Shown: positions 8,959 to 20,068, counted from the stretch's first letter. The stretch is 64,000 nucleotides of DNA from Cladocopium goreaui (GCA_947184155.2 CAMXCT020000902.1:742735-806734); one strand, 5' to 3'. Numbers and translations are program-made. Notes: generated by a model not told the origin, from the sequence alone.

Positions 8959-9093
8959 GTGAGTTGTCTTGCCTTGTCTTGTCTTGCCGCTGCTGCTGCT
9001 GCTACTGCCGCTACTGCTGCTGGTTCTGCTGGTCCTGCTGCTTACCTTCCCACTACCGAGCTGCGTGCGCTACAAGGGGTTGCACCTGTATCC
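8959..9093 (+). CDS. Possible Ala-rich exon
   Basis: A GCT/GCC-rich stretch reads as Ala/Thr low complexity and then AAYLPTTELRALQGVAPVSS, up to a GT (TCG|GTTGGT). It could be an early exon of the gene that follows, or simply a trinucleotide repeat. Weak. Confidence 0.22.
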
Positions 9094-9553
9094 TCGGTTG
9101 GTCGCTTCACTTTGACTGTAGTTGTGGTGAAACTTGCGTCCCATTGCGTTTTTCAACAAAATCATTCAAAAGAACAAAAGAACCTAAAACAATGACTGCA
9201 TATATGATGCAGCGTCCAGAATACGATTCCTAATTTTAGAGCCATAAGGGGCACCGAACATCAAACGAAATAGATGATTGCTGGCGCACAGCGTCCCATG
9301 CTGATTTGCATAATTTTGCACTGACTTCTGTGACTTCCTGAATGCGCAGCGTCCCATTGTGATTTGTTTTCAAACAGACGGCGCACTGACTTTCCCGACT
9401 GGGTGTATCTTAATTACAATCAAAGGGAATGCTGAACATACCCATTTTTTCTTGGTGGGCTTGCATGTTGCATTGTGTTTCAGTGAATCACATTTTTGTA
9501 AATGGATAAAGTATCCCCCAACTATTCGTAACTGACTTGATGCTGCGGTTCAG

Positions 9554-9639
9554 GTGCTGTTGTGAGCGGCCCTGGTTTCGCATCGGCCGGTGCGGTTGCC
9601 GGGGGAGTTCCTTGGTTCATTGGTGATGGGAACGTACAG
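9554..9639 (+). CDS. Exon, Gly/Ala-rich, possibly first seen exon of the large Trp/Cys-rich gene
   Basis: It is bounded by GGTTCAG| and |GTAACC, both good splice signals, and reads without a stop: VVSGPGFASAGAVAGGVPW then FIGDGNVQ. It lies on the same strand as the exons from 10963 onward. Assignment to the same gene is inference. Confidence 0.5.
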
Positions 9640-9640
9640 G

Positions 9641-9932
9641 TAACCCAATCATACCATATAATACCCAATATATCCCAATATATCATGAGGAAATAATCCA
9701 AAAATATCTTAAAACATGTTAATAAATAGTATATATAAATATATATATAATATATAACAGTATGTTATAGTGAACCATCCCCAATAGTGGGGTGTTTATC
9801 ATTGGGTATGCCCGGCATGACGCCATAATATATGTCATGATGGGACGACTTCACCATCCTCTTGGCTTGGTAGGGTCATTCGACCGGGTCCATGTTACGT
9901 AGTTTTTTTGGGGGTTGCGTTTGCATCATAGT
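9641..9932. other. AT-rich intronic or intergenic sequence
   Basis: It contains ATACCCAATATATCCCAATA-type direct repeats and a TATATA run at 9727-9770. No coding region is seen. Confidence 0.5.
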
Positions 9933-10036
9933 TACCCTCTGGTAAACTAACATAGCTATGGAAAATCACATCTTTTAATGGGAAAACTCACTACAAATGG
10001 CTATTTTCAATAGCTATGTTAGTTTACCAGAGGGTA
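9933..10036. mobile_element. MITE-1 copy 1
   Basis: A 104 bp inverted-repeat element bounded by TA. The 5' end reads TACCCTCTGGTAAACTAACA and the 3' end is its reverse complement; the arms match over about 34 bp with one or two changes. The TA at each end is probably a duplicated target dinucleotide. No coding capacity. Confidence 0.92.
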
Positions 10037-10962
10037 TCACTCCCCAAAAGTCAAGAGAAACCGTGGAAACATGGTGGAAACATCAGGATTTTGTTGTTTT
10101 TTGCGTGGCCATTCTTGACCATTCGTCTCGGTGGGGAAGTGGACATTGGTATATGGATATGGCAATGGCAGGGCTATAGATACGGCTATGGGAGGGACAG
10201 CGTGCTGTACTTTCTGCGTTTTTTGGATTCCCAATTTCTGCAGGTGAAATGGATCTAGATATGGTTCACACTTGGCTTTGTCAATGCTGGATCATTGTTG
10301 GTGTTGCCGTATTTTGAAGGAAAAGGTATGGTTGCATTTGTTAATCCAAACTCCTTTGGTTTTGACACTAATGCCCTCACGGTACAGCATGCATGTACAG
10401 AATGCAGAATCCTTTACGCACGTCGAAGATTGTATGGCATTGCCCAAGAACAGAAGACTGTTTCTCTGGCATTCTTGGCCTTTGGCAATGTGACTGGGTG
10501 TGGGCTGGGTAAGCAGGTTCCGAGCTCAATTCTTGCCCAGACCTGAAGGCAGTCTCATTCGCGCCCAACCCAGAAAGTGTGAGGAATTGCTGCCAAAAAA
10601 TAATAAAAAATTATCCGAACCTATCACAGCCAAGGTATTTCAATTTCAGGTTGCATAAACAGTCGAAGTCTCAAAGCTGAACATCCGAACATATCCTAAC
10701 CATATAGTTTATTGAGGTTAATAATGGTTAATAGTGGGTATATGATATATTATATCAAGCTTATGTTACTCAATCAATAGTAATTAAACTATGCCAAAAT
10801 TACCATAAATGATAAATGGGTGGTATAATCAACACAATATTGCTTTAATTACTGACTGACATTTAAACTAATTGATGAAGTGGGCTTTGTCGGCTTTATC
10901 GACCTTTCCAAACATCACTCGCGGGGCACCACATGGCAACCCTAACTGACTGAGGCGAACAG
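10037..10962. other. No confident gene
   Basis: Open frames near 10272-10546 (for example one containing ECRILYARRRLYGIA) have no flanking splice sites or recognised motif. The remainder is AT-rich. I see nothing definite here. Confidence 0.4.
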
Positions 10963-11055
10963 TTGCCAAGCCGATTGCCTCGAATCCGGCATGGGCCGCG
11001 TTTGTTTCGAACCTGAGCCTTGGATTTTCAAAAGTGGCTTCGGATGGCTTCGGTT
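10963..11055 (+). CDS. Exon, Cys-containing, likely same large gene
   Basis: After ACTGAG| the frame reads ANSCQADCLESGMGRVCF and onward, with a possible GT donor right after MGR (CGC|GTTTGTT). The 3' limit is uncertain (10999 if that donor is used). Confidence 0.42.
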
Positions 11056-11429
11056 GGTCTGAAATCCTGTGACCCTACTAGTGCCAGGATGTCTTTAATT
11101 CTGAAATTCAGGGGAAAACATGGGAAAACCCTCAAAATCCGATAGTCTAGCAGTCTTTATGCAGTCTTTATTTTCGTAAGCCTGTTTTGGGATGGACCGA
11201 GAGACCATGTTGTTTTTGATGAGATATGAGATGCACCTACTGGCTTGGCAATCGTGTTCCTCATATGCTGGATGCTTGGATAATAATCAACTTTAAAGTG
11301 CAAATGGGTTGTGATGTTCATGGGTTTGTCCTAAGAATGGAGTTAAACACCAAACCCAGTGGCTCATCATCAGATGATCCCAATTAAAGGGAGGGCTAAT
11401 TATTTTAGGATTTTTTTTTGGATCAGGTT

Positions 11430-11640
11430 TAGGAATTATTTTTGGATTCCTGCTTCTCTGCTTTTCCTGCTTTTCCTGCTTCTCTGCTTTCCTGCTTTTC
11501 CTGCTTTTCCTGCTTCTCTGCTTTTCTGCTTTTCCTGCTTCTTTTCCTTTCTGCTGTTTTGCTTTTGTGCGTTTCCTGTTTCTTTGCTTCTCTGCTTTTT
11601 TGCTTCTCGGCTTTTTTTTTTGCTTTGCCTGCTTTAAATA
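11430..11640 (+). repeat. CTTTTCCTG/CTTCTCTG pyrimidine repeat
   Basis: About 200 bp made of variants of TGCTTTTCC and TGCTTCTC, almost pure pyrimidine on the plus strand. The minus-strand frame across it encodes only K/E/Q/R-rich repeat peptide and is not taken as a gene. Confidence 0.85.
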
Positions 11641-11884
11641 CTTGATCTTCATGTAAGATGCATTTTGCACAGCATTCACATCCCTGAGTATCACATGACC
11701 AACCTTCTCTTGAAAACTAGCAACGTAACATGTGAGAAGAGGTGCTTGCATTCTGCTTTGGGGGGAGGCGCTGCGCCCTCCCCAATCCCCCCCTCCCGCT
11801 TTTTTTTATTTAAACTTTAACCCAAGTTACATTAGTTGGTTTTTGCGAACTAACCTTCTCTGGAAAGCTGACAGGATTACATGT

Positions 11885-11886
<2 letters not shown>

Positions 11887-11921
<35 letters not shown>

Positions 11922-12109
11922 CTGATAGATAGCTTGGTAGATAGATAGCTAGATAGATAGATAGCCAGCTAGATAGATAGATAGCTAGAGAGATAGATAG
12001 CTAGATACCTCGATAGATAGATGGCTAGATAGATAGCTAGATAGATAGATGGCTAGATAGATAGCTAGCTAGATAGATAAAGAGGTAGCTAGATAGATAA
12101 AGAGGTAGC

Positions 12110-12140
<31 letters not shown>

Positions 12141-12555
12141 CTAAATAGATAGGTAGATAGTTAGCTAGATAGATAGATAGCTAGATAGATAGCTCGATAG
12201 CTAGATAGCTGGATAGACAGCTGGATGGCTAGATAGATAGATAGCTAGATAGATAGAAAGCTAGATAGCTAGATAGCTAGATAGATAGTTAGCTAGATAG
12301 CTCGATAGCTAGATAGCTGGATAGACAGCTGGATGGCTAGATAGATAGATAGCTAGATAGAAAGCTAGATAGCTAGATAGCTAGATAGATAGTTAGCTTG
12401 ATAGCTAGATAGGTAGATAGATAGCTAGCAAGATAGCTAGCTAGATAGGTAGATAGATAGCTAGATAGATAGATAGCTTGCTAGATAGATAGCTAGCTTG
12501 CTAGATAGATAGCTAGCTAGATAGCTAGATAGCTAGCTAGCTGGATAGATAGCTA
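11887..12555 (+). repeat. GATA/GCTA tetranucleotide tract
   Basis: About 670 bp of GATA units with regular GCTA interruptions (GATAGATAGCTAGATAG). A GCGCCCTCCC...CCCGCTTTTT segment occurs on both sides (about 11773-11810 and 12556-12590). An AACCTTCTCT...ACATGTGA segment is duplicated just upstream (about 11700 and 11850). Confidence 0.95.
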
Positions 12556-12627
12556 GCGCCCTCCCTCAATCCCCCCACCCGCTTTTTATCTAATCCCAAG
12601 CTTCCGCATCTGTAAATATTTGGGTGA

Positions 12628-12790
12628 ACATGCTCACATGTAGAACATCCCATGCAAAATGGAAGGTGAACATGCCAAAATGTGGCAAATACCATACAAA
12701 ATGGAAGGTGAACATGCCCACATGTAGTAAATCCCATGCAAAATGGAAGGTGAACATGCCCAAATGTGGCAAATACCATGCAAAATGACA
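12628..12790 (+). repeat. Tandem repeat, about 42 bp unit, four copies
   Basis: The unit core is GCAAAATGGAAGGTGAACAT followed by GCC(C/A)A(C/A)ATGT. Copies alternate between a TAGTAAATCC and a GGCAAATACC version. The minus-strand frames across it encode only the repeated peptide. Confidence 0.88.
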
Positions 12791-13006
12791 AATTCAAGTT
12801 CCAAACCGTTGCAAACACTAGGCAAATGGTACCAGCCAAGAAATCCAAAAAAAAATCCCAAACCTGCTCAAAAAAAAATCCTAAAACTATTTCACACCCC
12901 AATTAAAGCTCCATTTTCTGCGGGCAAACTTATTTTCAGACATTCACCCGTATCACATTCTTGGTATTTCTTGGTTAAAGTTATACCTATTTTTTCCTCT
13001 CCATAG

Positions 13007-13151
13007 CTATCCCGATTATATACACCCCCATTACATCCCCATCGTGGCCGGTTTGATCCCCCATAAAGGCCGCGCTGGTGAGGATCCCTTCACCATGACG
13101 ACGGAGGGGCAGTGGAAATATGTTGGGACCGGCAACGGAGCCTACGAAAAT
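13007..13151 (+). CDS. Exon with WKYVGTGNG module (large Trp/Cys-rich gene)
   Basis: It follows a strong polypyrimidine tract and AG (TTTTTTCCTCTCCATAG|). The reading is YPDYIHPHYIPIVAGL, then TEGQWKYVGTGNGAYEN. Ending at AAT 13149-13151 before a GC donor (|GCGCCTCAG) joins in frame to the next exon and gives AYENVQSVAYVGEGVG: two consecutive YVGxGxG units, as seen in predicted dinoflagellate membrane proteins I have met. A large plus-strand gene runs from about here to 26612. It should encode a membrane-anchored, disulphide-rich protein, but its function is unknown. Confidence 0.6.
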
Positions 13152-13363
13152 GCGCCTCAGCAGTTGCTGGAAACGCTGCGGACTGATCCATGGAACTGGG
13201 AAGATCTGAAACTATCAAAAACTATCCAAAATGAAAATATCCTGACATGTTTTTTGGGGGAATACTTCAAATATTTTCAATTGAATCGGAGCATATCGGA
13301 ACTAAAGATTGGAAAATCTGATTGCTCTGGGGTCACATCGACCAAGCCATAACGGCACCCAAG

Positions 13364-13447
13364 GTACAGTCGGTTGCCTACGTCGGGGAGGGTGTTGGAA
13401 GCTGGGATCGAGCAGAGGTCACCGCCTACAAGGGATATCGGTGCAAG
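13364..13447 (+). CDS. Exon with YVGEGVG module
   Basis: It starts at GTA after CCAAG| and reads VQSVAYVGEGVGSWDRAEVT then AYKGYRCK, up to AAG|GCGG (GC donor), or ends a few bases earlier at a GT. The phase fits the previous exon exactly. Confidence 0.58.
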
Positions 13448-14132
13448 GCGGCCCGGTAGAGAGAACCGTCACCGGTGCCATGGGGGATTTCACAAACCAT
13501 CAAACATGATGACTTAATTGAGCAACAAAAATGGTGGTAATTATCATGGGGACATCATGGGGATTATTACCCTTCGGTATTTCTAATATTTTTAATTGCC
13601 AGGTTTAATTAGCAGAGATTTAACTGATTTAACCAACAAAATTTGGGATCAGTGCTGTTGATGGGATATTTTTTAGGGAAAATCATTGATGAATGGCAAA
13701 AAAAAATGGCAGGCTGGGAAATCCCCGAAGTCACTGGAGGTTTAGTTCGCTGGGCAAGCCATCGAACTAAATGATATATCAATGGGAATTCAGGATCCTA
13801 AAATGGAGGTACCTACCATATATAAGGCCTATATAAGGGCTAAATTTCAGGGGATATCCCCCCAAAATGATGGATTTTGGAGCAAGCCATGTTTGAGGAA
13901 ACCCCTGTGCGGATAGAACAGGCTTGGGATCTTTTTGGTACATCGTGAGGTTAGGGAACTAACCAGCAAAATGATATGGTAAAACTGCATGCATGTTTTT
14001 CATAGGGAAAATATGGGAAAATGAGTCCTCAAACCTTGGGATTCTACCAGTAGCCTCTTTTTAGACCAAACGTTTGATGGCGTCACCTGGTAGAATTGCA
14101 AGACACAAGCATTTGATGTGATGCTTGAACTT

Positions 14133-14236
14133 TACCCTCTGGTAAACTAACATAGCTATGGAAGATCACCATTTTCAATGGGAAAATCCACTATAAATGG
14201 TCATTTTCAATAGCTATGTTAAATTACCAGAGGGTA
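14133..14236. mobile_element. MITE-1 copy 2
   Basis: 104 bp with TACCCTCTGG...CCAGAGGGTA ends and nearly the same interior as copy 1. It lies in a probable intron. Confidence 0.92.
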
Positions 14237-14307
14237 ATGTTTTAGTTTATCCAACTCGGATGTTATGTTAACTGGCAAAAAGTGTCACCACACCGTGCAC
14301 AACTGAG

Positions 14308-14354
14308 ACCATGTGCGTTTGCTTGGCGATCCTGGTGCTGGCCATTGTTGCTTG
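14308..14354 (+). CDS. Short exon encoding a membrane segment
   Basis: After CAACTGAG| the frame reads TMCVCLAILVLAIVAC, a hydrophobic run long enough for one membrane span. It follows the YVG exons in the order expected for this protein type. The 3' end is uncertain. Confidence 0.4.
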
Positions 14355-14866
14355 TGGCTCTGATCAATGAGTGACTAATGGGTTACTTTCTTCAATGGGA
14401 ATATTTACACTATTTACCCACTAAAAAGGGGAATATGTTTGCAGGTTATCCATGCTTGTCCAAGATTGGCATGCCCTGCCCGCATTTCTACAGGTTTCAG
14501 AAATTGTTTCCATCTTTGTAGAGACGACGGTCAGACGATGTTGTGTTTGTAAAAGCGTTGTTTGAACCATTGTCAGTATGTTTATTTGTTCTTTTGCTTA
14601 ATTTAATGCTTACTGTGCCGAAGCATTGAAGCATTGCCTTCGTCAGCCTTTTCATGTTCCCTTGAACAACATATTTGGGGGGCATCCTGGCAACGTTTTC
14701 GGCCAGTTTGGACATAGAACTATGAACTATGATCAAGAAAATCACAAAAAGAACCAACAAATTTTACCGTTTATGAAACCCATGTCCCCCCAAAAAGGGG
14801 CACGATCTCATTGACCTTTGAAGGAAATTTGAAGGCACGGTAGACCACTTTGATCTTGGAGCCCAG

Positions 14867-14950
14867 GTATTGTGTTCATTCCGTGGGTGTGGCCGAAGGG
14901 TGCTGCTGCTGCTGACGACATCATTCCCTGGGAACAGGATTGCTCTAAGG
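14867..14950 (+). CDS. Exon ending within a Trp/Cys domain (first half)
   Basis: It starts after GCCCAG| and reads IVFIPWVWPKGAAAADDIIP then WEQDCSK plus one base (AAGG), before a GC donor (|GCACC). Joined to the exon at 15236 it completes GGC (Gly) and gives DCSKG-VHDWKHLW-DSAKQNYCC. That aligns position by position with the other copies of the domain, which confirms this GC-AG intron. Confidence 0.62.
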
Positions 14951-15235
14951 GCACCTAGGTTGCAGGGATCAAACCAACCAAAATGAATGGGCATAGATTG
15001 GCATAGATCATCAGTGTGATAATTAATGGGCTCAATGGGTATACTTTTATATAGAATAACAGAAGGAATGGGATGCGGCCGCAATGATAGTTGGGTTCGT
15101 CTCAAAACGGGGAATTGCACCACATTTCTGGCCTTTGATTGGGAAGTGAGGTGTTAAACCTTTAGGAAGTGGGGTGCGTTTTCAGGCACCCTGCGACATC
15201 CCCATGTTCCTTCAGTCGGTCCTTCAGTCGCTGAG

Positions 15236-15309
15236 GCGTCCATGACTGGAAGCACCTGTGGGATTCAGCCAAGCAGAACTATTGCTGCCAGCACCTTGCA
15301 CCAGACATG
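15236..15309 (+). CDS. Exon with Trp/Cys domain (second half)
   Basis: It begins right after TCGCTGAG|; the upstream frame is closed by a TGA, so the exon must start here. It reads VHDWKHLWDSAKQNYCC then QHLAPDM, up to ATG|GTCAAG. Confidence 0.62.
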
Positions 15310-15688
15310 GTCAAGTGGTTTCGAACTGCGGATGGACTATGTACACGGCATCTATATAGTATACGCATAGAAGCATATAAAAGCAAGTGCATGGTATAAT
15401 TGCAAGTGCATATTCACAACATATAATCACATAGATGTGCAATGATGCGCATACATGTGCAGACACGCTGATGTGCACACGCAGCTAGTTCAGATTTTGC
15501 AGTGGAGCTGATTTTGTTCCTGGTCAGGCCATGGATCTAAAGGAGCTATGCTACTGTTTGTTGATGGCAGATGTGGATGCTTCCCAAAAGTTAGGGCCCC
15601 CAAACCACCGATGTTCAAATTAAGCATGACAGAACATGACCAATGTTGCATGATATTTGGATCTCAGAGGGCCAGTGTTAGGTACCAG
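15310..15688. other. Intron-like sequence
   Basis: AT- and CA-rich sequence with short repeats of ATGTGCA/GCATATA type. No exon seen. Confidence 0.4.
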
Positions 15689-15812
15689 AGCATTGGTTGT
15701 CCCGGCGCTGTGGCGACTCCCGTGAAGATTGTCCGCCACACGCACTACGTGACACGGGTGCACCGGGTGCCCCATCCGGTGACACACTACGTTCAGGTGC
15801 CGGTGAAACACG
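15689..15812 (+). CDS. Exon, Val/His/Pro-rich (alveolin-like composition)
   Basis: It reads GAVATPVKIVRHTHYVTRVH then RVPHPVTHYVQVPVKHV, with alternating V, H and P like the repeats of alveolins and other dinoflagellate cortical proteins. Exon ends are approximate: CAG|GTG and CAC|GTG offer donors. It sits between Trp/Cys-domain exons on the same strand. Confidence 0.5.
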
Positions 15813-16732
15813 TGACTTGGACGGGGGAAGCCCCAGCAGGAAGGGCTGCCCCAGATTTGGAAGTTGGTTAATTACAATAGCTAGGGTCTATGATGTCTAT
15901 GAGGGACATGGCATGGATCAAACTGCTTATCCGTTTGTCCGCAGCGAGGGCGCAGTCAAAACTGCCAAAGACATGTATTTTTGGCTTTGACCAACAACAT
16001 ACATGGTTCATTAAGTATTGCAGGATACTTCTGTGGGACTTTAGGCAAGCCAGCCCGTCGTTTCAATCAGCTGCATACAGTTTGCCTGACCTCCTAGGTG
16101 GTGTACCATCATGTTTACACACGAGAGCAGCCATACGACTGCGAGGTCGGTTCTGAGGACAGGGAAGCTGACCATATGGCATAACCAGGCAGAAGTGCAA
16201 TGGACCATAAAATTCCCCTCACGTAGGGATACGTAGGGTACAGTTTCAACATGTTGGCTGCAAAGTAGACGTTTGACATGCTCAAATACCTTCATAGGGC
16301 CGGTTTTGTTGAAATTGTCCAAAACAACCAACCCTAAAATACCACCCAAAAAAAAACTAAACCCTAAAGACATTAATTGCATGGAAAGACTGTAAAAATC
16401 CTAAAAATGGAAGCATAAAGTATATTGTCAAAATCGCTGTATATGCCCAGGGTGTTCCCTCCTCTGGTTACGAATGCATGTCCCGTAAACATTGTGGTGT
16501 GAGATTTGTGTATGAATGGGCGAACGTGTGCTTTGGCGCGAACATGCTTCATCACTTTCAAGTTGTACCGTACAGATGCCTCCTTTGGGCTTCTTGCAAT
16601 GAAAAAGAGGCAGAATCGCTCAGTCATTCTACCCTGTCCCGGAGAAATCTATGTCGTTTTCTTGCAGGCATTTCAAGGCAAGTGCAAGGAAGTGGATCAT
16701 TGATGATCATTGTATATCATATCCCTTGCGAA

Positions 16733-16780
16733 TCTTCACTATATGTATATATATATATGTGTATATATATATATATCGAA
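16733..16780 (+). repeat. TATA/TATG microsatellite
   Basis: A TATATATATGTGTATATATA run. Confidence 0.8.
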
Positions 16781-16970
16781 CTTGTCTTCTTCGGAGTTCC
16801 GATACTTGGCCTTTTTCGCTTCACATTTTGCTTCCTAGTGACGGGCACACTGAACTGCCCCCCACCCAACCCCAACGCCCGACCCCAAGTGATTTCAAAC
16901 GCTGGGAGTACTGCCATAAATATAAACTCTTAGCTCGATTATGCCCATGCCATGAGTCGAAAATATGCAG

Positions 16971-17045
16971 GATTATGCCCACAAGTGGACCACCAAGCAC
17001 CAGCGCTACTGCTGCTTCCTTGAGCAGAAGGCTTGTATGAAGAAG
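16971..17045 (+). CDS. Exon with Trp/Cys domain (C-terminal half)
   Basis: Between ATATGCAG| and AAGAAG|GCGTGC (GC donor) it reads DYAHKWTTKHQRYCCF then LEQKACMKK. D-Y-x2-K-W-T-x2-H-Q-x-Y-C-C fits the second half of the repeated domain (N-W-x2-G-W-S-x2-K-K-x-W-C-C), and the following KAC occupies the position of KGC in other copies. Confidence 0.58.
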
Positions 17046-17113
17046 GCGTGCTGAATCAGATAGCCATTCGGATGGTGCCCAAAAATACATGTGTTCCAAC
17101 AGATCCAACAGTA

Positions 17114-17231
17114 CTTGGTGGCTCATCCCACTTAGTAAGTGGGTTATATTCTGGTTATCACCGGGATGAGTAGGGTTAATCCACTTACAACTGGGATATA
17201 ACCCACTTGCTAAGTGGGATGAGCCACCAAG
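17114..17231. mobile_element. MITE-3 copy 1
   Basis: 118 bp with arms of about 37 bp: CTTGGTGGCTCATCCCACTT at the left and its reverse complement at the right, with one mismatch within the arm. The interior is GATAACC...GGGATAT-like. Related copies lie at 20158-20286 and 43860-43980. Confidence 0.88.
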
Positions 17232-17317
17232 CAACATTCTATGAAGCAGAGCTGCACTTCTTGACTGAGTGGTAGCAAACTCCAAGTATGGCAATGTCAA
17301 GTCTTCGCACCAAGCAG

Positions 17318-17386
17318 GTCGTGGAGCACGTACGTAACATCACCGTGGTCAAGAGCAAGCTTGTCCCAAAGTACATCCCTATGAAG
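17318..17386 (+). CDS. Exon, Val/Lys/Pro-rich
   Basis: It reads VVEHVRNITVVKSKLVPKYI then PMK, between CAAGCAG| and ATGAAG|GCGTGT (GC donor). The composition resembles alveolin-type repeats. Same strand and gene neighbourhood as the Trp/Cys exons. Confidence 0.55.
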
Positions 17387-17583
17387 GCGTGTGGATGGAA
17401 AAGCCACTGGATATTGCTGGATGATTTCCGTATTACCGAATGCAGTGCCCATAGGATCCCATTGGTGACTAATGATATAATTGGTGTGTGTCCCATTACT
17501 TGGCAGCTATCAGATTTTCGCCTATGAAGTTTACATACATTTCCTATACATCTTATATTCCAACAATCCCTCTTAATGATATC

Positions 17584-17695
17584 TCTACTATATATATATA
17601 TGTATATATGTATATACACATACACATATATGTATGCACATATAATATATACACATATATATATATATACATATATATATATAGATATAGATATA
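17584..17695 (+). repeat. TA/TATG/CACATA microsatellite
   Basis: A long ATATATATGTATATATGTAT tract. Frames across it encode only Y/I/H runs. Confidence 0.9.
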
Positions 17696-17762
17696 CTTCC
17701 CATTAATTAACAAAGGTTATATCACATGGTGGCACCCCAGCTCCAGCCCTTTTTGCCGCGAG

Positions 17763-17850
17763 GAGACGGAAGAGAAGACAGTGGTGGTTCCCAGGTACGT
17801 CCCAAAGGTGGTTGAGCCGCAGCCAATCCATGTGGCCGTGCACCAGCCTC
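17763..17850 (+). CDS. Exon, Val/Pro-rich (alveolin-like)
   Basis: After GCCGCGAG| it reads ETEEKTVVVPRYVPKVVEPQ then PIHVAVHQPP. VPRYVPKVVE is typical of alveolin-like repeats. The 3' end is uncertain. Confidence 0.55.
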
Positions 17851-18102
17851 CCAAGATGCTGGGCATTGGCCACGGAGGGACGAAATATTATTGTGGGGGG
17901 TATTCCTCCAATAGTAATTATGTGATACTTAAATGGTACCCTCCCAATTAAACAGCCTAGGGGTTTATTAATCCAGGGTTGAATAATAGTGATAAATGAT
18001 ATTGTGAAAGTTATGTTAAGAATATATTTGAAGAAAATGGATGATATAGATTCATATCTAGAATGCCCAGTGATAATTTCAGAATTAGATGTGAAGAAAG
18101 AG

Positions 18103-18172
18103 GGATCGGCCAAAGAGCTGCGGGAAGTTTTCGATGCCTTCGTCACTGCTGGGATGCAGGTCCACTGGGAAG
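18103..18172 (+). CDS. Exon
   Basis: It reads GSAKELREVFDAFVTAGMQ then VHWE, between AAAGAG| and GAAG|GTACAC. Helical, with no recognised motif. Confidence 0.42.
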
Positions 18173-18237
18173 GTACACTGTGTAATTCACTGTGGGCATC
18201 ACCCCTGTCACAGAGTCTGCTGACCAGGATTATTTTA

Positions 18238-18385
18238 ATATAATATATATATATATATATACATGTACGTATGTAATGTAATGTAATGTAACGTAAGGTA
18301 ACGTAACGTAACGTAACGTAATGTAATGTAATATAATGTAATGTAAGTATGTGTGTATGTATGTATATATATATATATATTACCT
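18238..18385 (+). repeat. TA run, then TAATG/TAACG pentanucleotide array, then GTAT run
   Basis: TATATATA is followed by about 17 pentamers (GTAAT, GTAAC) and then GTATGTATATATATATATAT. Confidence 0.9.
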
Positions 18386-18773
18386 ATCTATCTACGTGTG
18401 TATATACACGTATGCACAATGATTTATAAAGTGGAGTCATGCTCCTAAGCCTCCAAACCCCGTTAGGCGTTAGGATCTTCTGGCTTTCATAAGAGTCTCA
18501 ATCAAGAGCATGTCCATGCTGGGTTCTTGGCTCTCTAAGGATCGTGTATAGGACGATCAACAAGACGAAGCAACTGGGCCTGAACTCCAGGGCCCAGCAA
18601 CTACCAAGGATTACCAAGGAGTTCATGTTTTGGTTCAATCTCGTGTTGCTTATTGTGCCGGAAAGTGCAAAGTGACGACATGACATCAACTGATATCAGA
18701 TCATATCAAATCATATCAGATCATGGGTTGGTTCAGGGTCCCTTTCCCTTCCACATATTTCCACATCTTTCAG

Positions 18774-18883
18774 CTGCGAGGTATATCAAAGTCCCCGTTC
18801 CCGGCAAACCGAAGATCGTGGTGCAAGAGGAACCCTACGATGTTCAGATGCCACCCGAGGCAGTTCCCGGAACCACGTGCCAT
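18774..18883 (+). CDS. Exon, Val/Pro-rich
   Basis: Pyrimidine tract and CATCTTTCAG|, then ARYIKVPVPGKPKIVVQEEP and YDVQMPPEAVPGTTCH, then |GTGAGAG, a strong donor. KVPVPGKPKIVVQEEP fits the alveolin-like composition of the neighbouring exons. Confidence 0.58.
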
Positions 18884-18899
18884 GTGAGAGGCTGCGTAG

Positions 18900-19262
18900 A
18901 ACAATGAAACATAATAAAACACATACATATATTGACATGTTAATGATAATGATGATAATAATAATATTCATATATATTTGTATATAATAAATTATGTTTT
19001 AAAATCACATAGTAATTAAAGAACATAATATATGATATATATATGTATATATTTATATATATCATATATTATGTATAATATAATTTATCTATATATATAC
19101 ACATATATGTATACAATATATATAGATATATATATATATGTATACATATTGTTTAATATACATATATATATATACATATATTGTAAATAATATAAATACA
19201 ATGTATATAATATATAATATGTATATTTATGTGTATATATATAAATATATATATACATACCA
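18900..19262. repeat. AT-rich microsatellite region
   Basis: Mixed ATATGTATATA, TAATAATAATA and AATATATA runs. No genes. Confidence 0.85.
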
Positions 19263-19343
19263 CCCACTGCACAAAAAGAACCCGCCAACAAGTGGTTATC
19301 ATGTGTTTGTTTGCTGTCTAAATTACTCAATGTGTGTTTCTAG

Positions 19344-19404
19344 TTTGGTGCCGCAGTGGCAGGTGGTGAAGATCTATGATCACATCAAGCCTCTTGAATG
19401 TTAA
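19344..19404 (+). CDS. Possible exon
   Basis: After GTTTCTAG| it reads LVPQWQVVKIYDHIKPLEC, followed by TAA, or ends slightly earlier at |GTTAAA. The Val/Pro composition fits the gene around it, but phase to the next exon could not be settled. Confidence 0.35.
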
Positions 19405-19421
19405 ATTTGTTGTTTTTACAG

Positions 19422-19530
19422 GGCAGAATCCATTGTCAAATCTGTAACAGAAGAGGATCTGCCATGGCGCAAGGATCCCATGATATCCCATGCCATGTCA
19501 TCCAAGGACTGAACCTGTGGAGCATGAGCA
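19422..19530 (+). CDS. Possible exon
   Basis: A TTTTTACAG| acceptor is followed by AESIVKSVTEEDLPWRKDPM and ISHAMSSKD before a stop. Coding-like, but not matched to a family. Confidence 0.35.
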
Positions 19531-19677
19531 TCACTTCAATTGTACCTTGGATGTCTTGGATGTTCGTTGGATCCCTGGTAGGTCTGAGACCCAAAAAAAA
19601 TGGATCTGGTATGCCAGCTGGAAATGACTGTGTATCGCAGCCAAAAGGCCACAGGACGTCTTCAGAAAACATCATCA

Positions 19678-19950
19678 GCTATAATATATATATAATATAT
19701 ATAATATATATAATATACATATTTATATATATACATAAAATATAGATATACATGTCTATTTATTTATTTATTTATGTTTTTTTTGCGTTTTTTTTTATAT
19801 ACATACTTATATATGTATATAGATATACATATATTAAAATTATATATATATACATATTTATATACATATATCTATATATACATATGTGTGTATGTATATA
19901 TATATACATGTATATATATACGTATGTGTGTATATATGTATTGTTTAGTA
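19678..19950. repeat. AT-rich microsatellite region
   Basis: TATAATATA and ATACATATATA runs. The ORFs of I/Y residues here are artefacts. Confidence 0.88.
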
Positions 19951-20068
19951 TATTCATATTTTAGGGCAAAAAAAAACAGTGCTTTAGCCTATCCCTATCC
20001 CAACTAACTCCAAAACCAGACTCGTTGAGCTTTCATTTCGATCTCCAGCTGGGTAGCTCGCCGCCAAG

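Noticed and set aside
11293-11751. Lys/Glu/Gln-rich nuclear protein on the minus strand
   Set aside because: It is a translation of the CTTTTCCTG pyrimidine repeat with short unique ends.
17488-19964. Several small Tyr/Ile-rich membrane-like proteins
   Set aside because: They come from TA/TATG microsatellites; no codon bias or splice signals.
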